Below, one piece after another: positions 49,035-55,791 of a stretch of 64,000 bases of DNA. The stretch covers positions 1,116,001 through 1,180,000 of the forward strand of contig NZ_CP096032.1 of the NCBI RefSeq assembly GCF_023115425.1, written 5' to 3'. A model generated the notes under the pieces. It was not told where the DNA came from. It made no database searches and worked only from the letters and a program-made list of their open reading frames with translations. How positions within the stretch are numbered: the stretch's first letter is position 1; each line of letters opens with the position of its first letter. The translations under genes were made by a program, and so were the position numbers. The stretch comes from Synechococcus sp. A10-1-5-1 (GTDB lineage Bacteria; Cyanobacteriota; Cyanobacteriia; PCC-6307; Cyanobiaceae).

Positions 49035-49140
49035 TAGTAAACACAAAGACAAAGGTGCTTAGACCCTTTGCAGAGGTAGAGATCGTCGAACTTTGCTTTA
49101 AGAGTCTCTGGAGTCTGTTGGATTCCCCAAGGGGGACTCG

Positions 49141-49791
49141 GTGTACCTCAAAATAACTCCAAAAATTCTCAAAACTCCAGTGATACCAATGGATCTCAAG
49201 AAATCAACCAAATACAACCACCAGAACAGAACCGAACGAAGTGAGGGTCATTCACGACCGAAGGGAGTGAATCAGTCAAGATCCTCAAGGACACTCCTGA
49301 ACCAGAAACTCCAAAGAATCCATCAAAAGACCAGATCGCATCCAAAGGTTCTCCAGGAACTCATCAGAGATCAATGGGAGAACAACTTCCGACCCCAGTG
49401 GTTCATCACATTGCTATGGAAAGGTCTCCCGACTCGATCTGAAACCGTCATCAGTCACTCAAGACACTTCAGGAACGTGTTCTTGACCTCGCTGTTGAAC
49501 CAACCCCTCAAGAAACTTCCTGAACCACCCTTTAGACCCCACCTGGTGTTCTTCCATGAACGGAAACTTTTAATCCATGAGGGTCGTCAGGTTCTCGCGT
49601 TCCACACCCATCTTCATCTGGGTGCTCTACCTGACCCTCTGAACCACCTCTGGTACCTGGACCACCTGATCCACCAGAAGGTCTCTCCAAGGGTCCAGAA
49701 ACTCCTCAAGACCACTTCAGAGGGGAACAGGGGTGTGGTGATCAAACCATGGAACTGGGACCACCATGCGTTCTACAACCTCAAGGACTAG
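49141..49791 (+). CDS. Candidate HUH-type replication endonuclease
   Basis: A 216-residue basic protein (GTG start at 49141; ATG at 49189 is an alternative). I do not recognise it as a known family, but three motifs occur in the order and spacing of rolling-circle Rep proteins: a hydrophobic WFITL at 87-91 (motif I position), FHTHLHL at 154-160 containing H-x-H (motif II, HUH), and Y212-x-x-K215 at the end (motif III). The first 75 residues are basic and low in order. If real, the protein would nick DNA for rolling-circle replication or mobilisation of the element. Homing-endonuclease or unrelated DNA-binding proteins are alternatives. Confidence 0.55.
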   Translation: MYLKITPKILKTPVIPMDLKKSTKYNHQNRTERSEGHSRPKGVNQSRSSRTLLNQKLQRIHQKTRSHPKVLQELIRDQWENNFRPQWFITLLWKGLPTRSETVISHSRHFRNVFLTSLLNQPLKKLPEPPFRPHLVFFHERKLLIHEGRQVLAFHTHLHLGALPDPLNHLWYLDHLIHQKVSPRVQKLLKTTSEGNRGVVIKPWNWDHHAFYNLKD

Positions 49792-49871
49792 TACTCCTAT
49801 AGACACCACCAGGACCCTGATCTGGTTTTGGATTACGAGAATTCAGATCTGGTGTTCTAAACAGAATAAAT

Positions 49872-49898
49872 AGAGATGTCCCCACCAGAGACATCTCT
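49872..49898. promoter_or_regulatory. Inverted repeat abutting the start codon of the small coupled genes
   Basis: AGAGATGTC (49872-49880) and GACATCTCT (49890-49898) form a perfect inverted repeat with a 9-nt spacer, ending at the base before the ATG at 49899. As DNA it could be an operator; as RNA the hairpin would hide the start codon region and block initiation. Confidence 0.65.
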
Positions 49899-50084
49899 AT
49901 GAAGACCCTTGCCAAATCAGATCAAAGAAATATCAATCTGTTCTTTGGAAAAAGAAATCAGACCACTCTGCAAAAGTTTGATTCCTTGTCCAATCAACTC
50001 AGACGATCCAGGACGGGTACTCTGGATTTCCTGATTACTCACTATGAATGGTTCCAGAACAACCGTAGTGAGGTGATCAGATGA
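49899..50084 (+). CDS. Small protein, possible ribbon-helix-helix
   Basis: A 61-residue basic protein (MKTLAKSDQRNINLFFGKRN). The stretch QTTLQKFDSLSNQLRRSRTG followed by TLDFLITHYEWF resembles the two-helix body of ribbon-helix-helix (CopG/Arc-type) proteins, in which a short N-terminal strand binds DNA. Its stop overlaps the start of the next gene (ATGA). An inverted repeat abuts its start codon, which fits self-regulation. The fold call is inference. Confidence 0.55.
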   Translation: MKTLAKSDQRNINLFFGKRNQTTLQKFDSLSNQLRRSRTGTLDFLITHYEWFQNNRSEVIR

Positions 50085-50215
50085 ATATCACCATTCGACT
50101 GACCAAGGTTGAATCTGAGATGCTGAAGGAACTTCAGAAGAAGGATAAGAGGTACAAGAAGGGATTGGGTGAGAAGGTCAAGTCAGACCTTATGTCCGAC
50201 TACAGAGGGAGTTGA
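50081..50215 (+). CDS. 44-residue possible ribbon-helix-helix protein
   Basis: Starts at the ATG that overlaps the previous stop (ATGA). The sequence MNITIRLTKVESEMLKELQK then KDKRYKKGLGEKVKSDLMSD looks like a minimal ribbon-helix-helix: an alternating strand (ITIRL) followed by two helices. Its size is close to CopG (45 residues). The pair could be a co-repressor set or antitoxin-like proteins; no toxin gene is evident next to them. Confidence 0.55.
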   Translation: MNITIRLTKVESEMLKELQKKDKRYKKGLGEKVKSDLMSDYRGS

Positions 50216-50236
50216 GGTAGAATACAAATATTCCTA

Positions 50237-50245
50237 CCCCCCCCC
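50237..50245. repeat. C9 homopolymer tract before the GSCFA start
   Basis: Nine C residues in a row end one base before the ATG at 50247. Such tracts slip in replication. Here the tract would alter spacing to an upstream ribosome-binding site or change frame if translation began upstream at 50169. Confidence 0.8.
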
Positions 50246-50246
50246 T

Positions 50247-51302
50247 ATGGGAAAGAATCCGTATTCAGATCTTCCTAAGAGTGCATTCTGGAAGACAGGG
50301 GTTGCTCAAGAGAACCCCTATGCAATAGAAGGTATTTACAAGAAGAAATTTGATATCCCTGCTAGCGCGAAAATCGCAACTGCGGGATCTTGTTTTGCTC
50401 AACATATTTCTCGTCATCTCAAAAAGAATGGATACAACGTTTTGGATGTAGAACCACCGCCACCAGGACTACCAAAAGATCTGCATCAGAAGTTTGGATT
50501 CTCGATGTATTCTGCAAGGTACGGGAATATTTACACTGTTCGTCAGTTATTGCAACTTGCTCAAGAGGTTGCGGGCGAGTGGACCCCTCAAAATTACATT
50601 TGGGAAAAGAACGGAAAGTTTTTTGACGCTTTAAGACCTGCTGTTGAACCAGAAGGTCTCGATTCACCAGAAGAGGTCGCAGAACATCGTCGATATCACG
50701 TCTCACGAGTCAAAAAACTTTTAGAAAGTCTTGATTTGTTCATCTTTACGCTTGGACTCACTGAAATGTGGGCACATAAGGAGTCTGGAACTGTCTACCC
50801 AACTGCACCTGGGACTCTTGTCGGTAACTTCGATGATGATCTTTTCGAGTTCCAAAATTCCCGCTTTGGTCCAATCAATAGCGATATGAAATGTTTTGTC
50901 GAGGTGCTTAGACGTATTAGAGGAGGCAAGAGTTTTCAAATGATTCTGACTGTTTCTCCTGTTCCGTTAACCGCTACAGCAAGTGGACACCACGTATTGC
51001 CATCTACCGTTTATTCTAAGTCAACATTGCGTGCGATAGCAGGTTTATGGGCAGACAGACCTTTTGTAGACTATTTCCCTTCTTACGAAATAGTCACAAA
51101 CCCCAGGATGCATTCAACTTCGTTTGCGGATAATTTAAGGTCTGTCAGAGATGAGACGGTTGAAGTTGTTATGAGACATTTTTTTTCGGAGCATTCCGTT
51201 TTCAAGATTGACAATAAAGCACTCCATCTCAGCGAATCAAATCAGCAGTCAATAGGAGATATTCAGTGTGAAGATGCACTATTGGAGGCATTCTCGAGAT
51301 GA
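50247..51302 (+). CDS. GSCFA-domain protein (cargo)
   Basis: A 351-residue protein of the GSCFA family, an SGNH-related fold seen in bacterial glycan clusters. The name-giving motif is in ASAKIATAGSCFAQHISRHL (about residues 39-58). It is followed by VEPPPPGLPK, a tyrosine-rich region, FIFTLGLTEMWAHKESGTVY, and an HSTSFADNL stretch where a catalytic histidine might lie. I chose ATG 50247 because the conserved core (NPYSDLPKSAFWKTGVAQEN) follows at once. It overlaps the next gene by ATGA. Family members are suspected O-acyl transferases or esterases of glycans; the substrate here is unknown. Confidence 0.8.
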   Translation: MGKNPYSDLPKSAFWKTGVAQENPYAIEGIYKKKFDIPASAKIATAGSCFAQHISRHLKKNGYNVLDVEPPPPGLPKDLHQKFGFSMYSARYGNIYTVRQLLQLAQEVAGEWTPQNYIWEKNGKFFDALRPAVEPEGLDSPEEVAEHRRYHVSRVKKLLESLDLFIFTLGLTEMWAHKESGTVYPTAPGTLVGNFDDDLFEFQNSRFGPINSDMKCFVEVLRRIRGGKSFQMILTVSPVPLTATASGHHVLPSTVYSKSTLRAIAGLWADRPFVDYFPSYEIVTNPRMHSTSFADNLRSVRDETVEVVMRHFFSEHSVFKIDNKALHLSESNQQSIGDIQCEDALLEAFSR

Positions 51303-52057
51303 AAGGTCTCGTTGTCGGTAATTCACAATGTGGAATCTTGTACTCCGCCTACAAATCATTGGCAGAAGAAATAAGAATTGAACTTGATTTCTTTGCAGCG
51401 CCTGGGGGGAACGGACCATGCCTCACGTTATGTCAGGATCCACTGTCGATACAGTTCAAATTTTTATCTGATAGATCCAGGAAATACTTTAAATCAAACG
51501 TGACGGACGATCCAAAGTTCAAAATACGAATAGAAGATTACGACTTCGTTCTTCTCTCAGGCGTTGGTGACGCAGCACTGAGGAAACAATTTAATTTGGT
51601 TGAGAATAAAGCGGTTGTTTCGGGGATCTGCGATTCAAATTCTCAAAGAACGCTCCCTCTTATTTCAAAGTCTGTATATCTTTCTATTTTAGAGAATAGA
51701 TTAAGAAGAAATCCTTCGTGCATAAACATTTCTACTGTAGGGAGTTTGTGCGATAAACTCGGTAAAAAATTATTTGTTCAGATGTTCCCATTGCCTACGC
51801 CTAATCTCGTCGATCAGGAGCATTTTTCGATGCAGCATTTCGGCGCTGACTTGGGCAGATTTCTTTCCTGGAGGTACTGTGAAAGGTCGCGTCTGATCAG
51901 CGAGATACACTCTGCCACTTCGTTTGAGATTCTTGACTATGATAAAAAGTGGATTCGTGATGGGTTTTTCCCCGATGAGTTTGCTTATAAAGATGCATGG
52001 CATCCTAAAGTTGGCGAATGGTTCGTGCTTAATCGTCTAAGTCAACTTAGTCTTTGA
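51299..52057 (+). CDS. SGNH-hydrolase-like protein coupled to GSCFA
   Basis: A 252-residue protein starting at the ATG that overlaps the GSCFA stop. It begins MKGLVVGNSQCGILYSAYKS, where GNSQ fits block I of SGNH hydrolases with S9 as nucleophile. It ends with KDAWHPKVGEWFVLNRL, a D-x-x-H catalytic pair. The middle is divergent. With GSCFA it probably modifies a surface glycan (acetyl or other acyl groups), which is inference. Confidence 0.65.
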   Translation: MKGLVVGNSQCGILYSAYKSLAEEIRIELDFFAAPGGNGPCLTLCQDPLSIQFKFLSDRSRKYFKSNVTDDPKFKIRIEDYDFVLLSGVGDAALRKQFNLVENKAVVSGICDSNSQRTLPLISKSVYLSILENRLRRNPSCINISTVGSLCDKLGKKLFVQMFPLPTPNLVDQEHFSMQHFGADLGRFLSWRYCERSRLISEIHSATSFEILDYDKKWIRDGFFPDEFAYKDAWHPKVGEWFVLNRLSQLSL

Positions 52058-52419
52058 TATCATCGGATTGGTAAAATGAATTTGATAGGCACTCTCTGAT
52101 TTTGCGAAAGCACCAATATTCATTCAATTGCCTGTAAAATTATTGTGCTTGAATTTCTCTGGCGCCTTTATTCTTGAGTGTCTGCTGTCCAACTTTTTAT
52201 TGGTCGAAGGAAGTCTGTCTTTTTTCTTGTGTGTTTTTCTTGATTGTTGGGTCTACACCGTGCAAGGTCCTCGATGCAAAACTTAGGTATAAATAATCTG
52301 ATGTCGGATTTTTTTGATGGTCGAAAATATTCGCCAGTTCTCTCTGAACTCTCTGCCTACAAATCATGAACGTATGGGTTTCGCATCCAGTCGGTTCCAG
52401 TCGCTCCTTTGAGTTGTCC
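52058..52419. other. Gene-free stretch right of the cargo
   Basis: This 362-bp region has no convincing gene. It contains several short T-runs (for example near 52219-52225) but no clear stem before them, so I cannot name a terminator. Short frames across it are not conserved-looking. Confidence 0.4.
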
Positions 52420-52527
52420 TCAACCAGTCGCCAGTGCCCCAGTTGCCCTCTTCGCATCGTAGTGGAAGTAGTGCTGCTGGATGTACTCGATTGAGGTGTC
52501 GCAGTTGTTGCAGAAGGTTCTGAACCT
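52420..52527 (-). pseudogene. C-terminal remnant of a second tyrosine recombinase
   Basis: Directly after the integrase stop, in a different frame on the same strand, the translation reads FRTFCNNCDTSIEYIQQHYF and then HYDAKRATGALATG. This matches the C-terminal end of many phage and picocyanobacterial tyrosine recombinases (of the type AKNCxTSxExIxxxY), with the catalytic tyrosine in QHY. The rest of such a protein is not present upstream, where the intact integrase occupies the DNA. It looks like a scar of an earlier integrase or a recombination junction. Confidence 0.5.
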
Positions 52528-53927
52528 CAGGTCTCTCCTGCTCTTTTGACCATTGTCCACTTGCCCTCTCCAATCGTCTGACGAGACTCTCTTGCAGTTC
52601 TTTCTGCGTCGATGTACCTGAGATAAGTATTTCTGAGTTGATCTGGACTGGTATGACCATTGTCTGCGAAGGAATTGATCTTTGGAGGAATTGCCAATGA
52701 CGGATCTTCTTCGAGAGTCAGTCGGAATGCCGTATGCCGAATAGTCGTCCATTTCCTTCCTGCTGAAGGGAACTCATTCCCAAAGGTTTGCTCCATAACA
52801 TGCTTCAAGAGAAAGTTCAGGGTCTTCAGGACGTGACTGTCTGCTGGATTTCCTGATGGTCTTTCGATCTGGGGAAGAACTAGATAACCAGATGGTTTTC
52901 TCCTTTTGAGTCGCTCCCAGAATCTGTATGCATCGTTTCTGTAGTGGGTCGTCTGGTGGATCGGACGATCCTTTTTTGTGGTCTCCAGATTGCAGACCAC
53001 CGTTCTGTTTCCCTGGTCCTTGAACCACTCGCTCCTGAGTCGGTACATGTCTTCTGCCCGCAAGTAAAAGAACCACTCCAAGAGGAGTGCGTCATAAAGG
53101 TCAACCCAGTTGCGTTGGTTGAGTCGGTTGTTCTTGCTCCACTCCAAATCCAAGTACTCGTCTGGATCCAGGAGTTTTCTTGCCGAGTCAAAGGATAAGT
53201 CCACCACTGCTGCCAGTAGTTGATCCCACTGTTTCTGGGTCAGGTGCTGAACCTGTTTGGTCTGCTTGCTGATCGCGGGAAATCTCGGGAATGCATGTCC
53301 AGGGAAATCGTCCTCTGCCAACACCAGAAGTTTGTTGATGAGGGTCTTCTGCTGCCCTTTCATCCCGCTGCCATTTGACCCATTGCTCCCTCTTGCCCGT
53401 CTCTCAAGAAGGGAGAAGTAATCCTTGAAGTCTTGACTGGTGATCAGGTCAACACTTCTTGTTGCCCATGGTTGGTGACGGATGCCGTATTCATCCGCCT
53501 CCCACTTCAGGGACTCCTCTCGCCTCCATCGCTTGAAATTCCGCTGTGTCTCCCTGGTTCGGGATTCCGCCTGGAAGTACTTGTCCCAGTAACTAGTCAG
53601 AGAGTTCTTGGTTTGCTCGTGCTGCTGGTCCAGTTGTGCCCTGCTGCCGCTCTGCCACTGCTGGAACAGAGAGACCGATCTCTTCGCTGCCTCGTAGGGG
53701 TCTTCCGTTCCCGTACTCCTCTGTACGGTCAAACGCTTCCCCAGACCCCCCTTGGATCGCCCCTGATGCGGTCGTGGGTCCTCGTTGGGGTCTGGCAACC
53801 ATTCCGCGTACAGGACGCGTGTATGGGTCTGTCGCTTGATCCTGAGGTTCTGCGGGTACGAACCACGCACACCGAAGACCTTCGAGACGTTCAGGGTCGT
53901 CCAGTTCTCAGGAAGTGACTTGCCCAC
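52527..53927 (-). CDS. int: Tyrosine recombinase (integrase) of the element
   Basis: A 466-residue site-specific recombinase. The N-terminal part (1-100) is basic, a SAM-like core-binding region follows (about 105-210), and the catalytic domain (about 225-445) shows R290 in YLRAEDMYRLR, K318/K319 in ETTKKDRP, the box WTTIRHTAF with R397 (Thr in place of the first His of HxxR), G424-H425 and nucleophile Y435 in NTYLRY. It is near the right boundary and transcribed inward. One GGTAGGTAA site lies 6 bp upstream of its start codon, so binding there could repress its own expression. It is expected to act on the tRNA-Cys repeats. Confidence 0.92.
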   Translation of the reverse strand: MGKSLPENWTTLNVSKVFGVRGSYPQNLRIKRQTHTRVLYAEWLPDPNEDPRPHQGRSKGGLGKRLTVQRSTGTEDPYEAAKRSVSLFQQWQSGSRAQLDQQHEQTKNSLTSYWDKYFQAESRTRETQRNFKRWRREESLKWEADEYGIRHQPWATRSVDLITSQDFKDYFSLLERRARGSNGSNGSGMKGQQKTLINKLLVLAEDDFPGHAFPRFPAISKQTKQVQHLTQKQWDQLLAAVVDLSFDSARKLLDPDEYLDLEWSKNNRLNQRNWVDLYDALLLEWFFYLRAEDMYRLRSEWFKDQGNRTVVCNLETTKKDRPIHQTTHYRNDAYRFWERLKRRKPSGYLVLPQIERPSGNPADSHVLKTLNFLLKHVMEQTFGNEFPSAGRKWTTIRHTAFRLTLEEDPSLAIPPKINSFADNGHTSPDQLRNTYLRYIDAERTARESRQTIGEGKWTMVKRAGET

Positions 53928-53932
53928 CTCGC

Positions 53933-54008
53933 TTACCTACCTGGGTCTTGCCACCCGGTACCGACCACTGATCGATTTTGCCGTCTCTGGTAGGTAAGTG
54001 GTAGGTAA
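53933..54008. repeat. Right cluster of GGTAGGTAA sites
   Basis: One inverted copy lies at 53933-53941 and two direct copies at 53989-53997 and 54000-54008, again 11 bp apart. The left end has two direct copies followed by one inverted. The inverted copy here is next to the integrase start codon. Confidence 0.75.
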
Positions 54009-54043
54009 GTTGCCGCCTCTTTCGCTGAGAACGCAGTGTGGAC

Positions 54044-54066
54044 GGGGTTTTTCATCATGAAACCCC
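54044..54066. other. Hairpin overlapping the right attachment repeat
   Basis: GGGGTTT (54044-54050) and AAACCCC (54060-54066) flank a 9-nt loop; the right arm enters the 26-bp repeat. The equivalent left sequence is tRNA. It may replace the lost part of the tRNA structure, help Int binding, or act as terminator. Confidence 0.5.
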
Positions 54067-54088
54067 AGTTCGAATCTGGGTGCCGCCT
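54063..54088 (+). repeat. attR: direct repeat of tRNA-Cys 3' end (right boundary)
   Basis: A 26-bp copy identical to 46933-46958, with no tRNA 5' part in front of it. It marks the right edge of the element; host sequence resumes after it. Confidence 0.9.
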
Positions 54089-54120
54089 TTGAATCGCGCA
54101 GAGCTTCGGTGCCCGGAGGC

Positions 54121-54636
54121 TCAGCGCAGCACCGCGTCCGCCGACCACCGCTCCCCAAAGCGCGTCTGGGCATCGCAGTGGGCCTCAAGGCCGTCGATGC
54201 TGCAGGTGCCAACCACCGGAAGGGTTTTCGGGAAGCCCACCACCAGCCCCCGGGGGTTGAACTGCGCCAAGCGCAGCAGCCTGACGCGCAACAGCACCGA
54301 GCCATCAAGCTTGCAGACCCCGTCACTGCAGCGCAGGGGCGCAGCGGAGCTGGCCCTCTCCCCCACAAAGCTCACCTCCTGCAGCAGCTCCTGATCCGGC
54401 ACCGGCGCAATCAGGCTGAAGCGCAGCACCGAGGCATTGCGCTGATCGATCCGCAAGCTGCGGCAGGGCCGCGGTGCCTGTCCAAAGAGGGCCAGCTCAC
54501 AGCGCTTGGGATCCACCTGCCAACGCCCGAATCCCTCTTGCCTCTCCTCAGCGGCCCAAGCGGGCGCAGCAGCACCTAGCCAGGAGACCAGCAGCAGCAA
54601 GCGCGCCGAGCTCAATAGCCGGAATCCGCCACGCAC
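54121..54636 (-). CDS. Secreted hypothetical protein
   Basis: A 171-residue protein with a Sec signal peptide (LLSSARLLLLVSWLGAAAPA, cleaved near AWA). The mature part has six cysteines in pairs (RCELALFGQAPRPC, RCSDGVCK, CSIDGLEAHC), which suggests disulfides in the periplasm. It resembles conserved picocyanobacterial hypotheticals; function unknown. It is the first host gene after the element. Confidence 0.65.
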   Translation of the reverse strand: MRGGFRLLSSARLLLLVSWLGAAAPAWAAEERQEGFGRWQVDPKRCELALFGQAPRPCRSLRIDQRNASVLRFSLIAPVPDQELLQEVSFVGERASSAAPLRCSDGVCKLDGSVLLRVRLLRLAQFNPRGLVVGFPKTLPVVGTCSIDGLEAHCDAQTRFGERWSADAVLR

Positions 54637-54809
54637 ATGCCGATGCAGACCAAGCCATTGCTGGCCGTGCGGCCGCAGTGACCGCAGAGCACGGGGTCCT
54701 CCTTCTGATCAGGGGAGGTCTCCGCTGCCTTCGGCGGCGGAGCGCTGGGCTCAGCAGCCGGGCCGGGCAGAGAATTCAGCACAGTGCAAGTCCGCGATGG
54801 CTCGATCAT
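54612..54809 (-). CDS. Small Cys-rich cyanobacterial protein
   Basis: A 65-residue protein (ATG at 54809). After a disordered Pro/Ala-rich first half, it ends CGHCGRTASNGLVCIGMCVA plus DSGY; this four-cysteine end looks like a zinc-binding or Fe-S motif and is, by recollection, conserved in picocyanobacteria. Its start codon overlaps that of the divergent aldo/keto reductase by 2 bp, and its 3' end overlaps the next gene by 25 bp. Confidence 0.6.
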   Translation of the reverse strand: MIEPSRTCTVLNSLPGPAAEPSAPPPKAAETSPDQKEDPVLCGHCGRTASNGLVCIGMCVADSGY

Positions 54810-55788
54810 GACAAGAGAGGCGGACCAACCGGGCATTGGCGTTGGCACCTGGGCCTGGGGCAACCAGTTCCTTTGGGGCTACGACCCCAAGCGGGACGAC
54901 GGCCTGCTGGAGCAAACCTTTCAGCGCTGCCTGGAGCTGGACTTCCGCTTCTTCGACACAGCGGACTCCTATGGAACCGGGCGGCTGAACGGCCGCAGCG
55001 AGCTCTTGCTCGGGCGTTTCGCCATGCAAGCCAGCACCGCTCAGCGGCAGCAGCTCTGCATTGCCACGAAATTGGCCCCCTTTCCCTGGCGCCTCGGTCG
55101 GCATGGCTACGCCAAGGCCTTTGCCGCCTCGCAGAGGCGCCTACAGGGGCAGATGAAACGGGTGCAGCTGCACTGGAGCACAGCGCGCTACGCCCCCTGG
55201 CAGGAACCGGCCCTGATTGACGGCCTGGCGGATCTGGTGGAGCGGGGAGAGGTCGCCAGCCTGGGGCTCTCGAACATGGGGCCGAAGCGCCTGCGGACCG
55301 TCCACCGGCAGCTCCAAGGGCGGGGGATTCCGATCAGCAGCCTGCAGGTGCAGTTCTCCCTTCTGGCACCTCAACCGCTCGAAGACGGAGGAATCATCAC
55401 CACCTGCCGGGAGCTAGGGATTGAGCTGATTGCCTACAGCCCCTTGGCCCTCGGCCTCCTTGGCCGAAGTGCAGGGGACCCGAGACAGGTCCCCAAAGGA
55501 ACCCGGGGCAACCTCTTCCGCCGCCTGGAGACCTCGCTGAGCCCCTTACGCCAGACCATGACAGAGATCGCCGCTAATCGTCCAGGAGGCCTGGCGGCCG
55601 TAGCCATGAACTGGTGCCGAGCCCACGGGGCCATGCCAATCCCAGGGCTGCGCACTCCGAAGCAGGTCGAGCAAGCAGCGGCGGCCCGCAGCTGGAGCCT
55701 GACCGGCGAGGAACGGGCTGCCCTGGATCGACTTGCCCTGATGGAAGGAGCGGCACGGATGCCGGCCAATCCCTTCCAGAGCGCCTAA
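54808..55788 (+). CDS. Aldo/keto reductase
   Basis: A 326-residue NADPH-dependent oxidoreductase. The catalytic tetrad is present: D and Y in FFDTADSYGTGRLNGRSE, K in CIATKLAPFPWR and H in VQLHWSTARYAP. The C-terminal cofactor site includes PIPGLRTPKQVEQAAAARSW. The ATG at 54808 was chosen; a GTG at 54784 is possible. The substrate is unknown. Confidence 0.88.
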   Translation: MTREADQPGIGVGTWAWGNQFLWGYDPKRDDGLLEQTFQRCLELDFRFFDTADSYGTGRLNGRSELLLGRFAMQASTAQRQQLCIATKLAPFPWRLGRHGYAKAFAASQRRLQGQMKRVQLHWSTARYAPWQEPALIDGLADLVERGEVASLGLSNMGPKRLRTVHRQLQGRGIPISSLQVQFSLLAPQPLEDGGIITTCRELGIELIAYSPLALGLLGRSAGDPRQVPKGTRGNLFRRLETSLSPLRQTMTEIAANRPGGLAAVAMNWCRAHGAMPIPGLRTPKQVEQAAAARSWSLTGEERAALDRLALMEGAARMPANPFQSA

Positions 55789-55791
55789 CGC

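Larger units (their letters stand above)
46959..54088. mobile_element. Integrative element in tRNA-Cys (tycheposon-like)
   Basis: About 7.1 kb bounded by a 26-bp direct repeat of the tRNA-Cys 3' end. It has a tyrosine recombinase at the right end pointing inward, a serine recombinase near the left, six copies of GGTAGGTAA near the ends, a candidate HUH replication protein, small possible DNA-binding proteins, and GSCFA/SGNH cargo. The interior, about 48.0-52.5 kb, is visibly richer in A and T than the flanks. No capsid, tail or terminase genes are present, so it is not a complete prophage. Likeness to picocyanobacterial tycheposons or phage satellites is inference. Confidence 0.88.

Noticed and set aside
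49899-50215. Classical toxin-antitoxin pair
   Set aside because: Both small proteins look like DNA-binding types and neither resembles a known toxin; the next gene is a GSCFA protein.
52197-52457. 86-codon minus-strand frame right of the cargo
   Set aside because: Overlaps the recombinase remnant in another frame and has no motif or ribosome-binding site; the remnant frame explains the region better.
53433-53918. 161-codon frame antisense to the integrase
   Set aside because: Lies wholly within the integrase gene and has no recognisable features.
46959-54088. Complete prophage
   Set aside because: No capsid, portal, terminase, tail or lysis genes among the readable frames.
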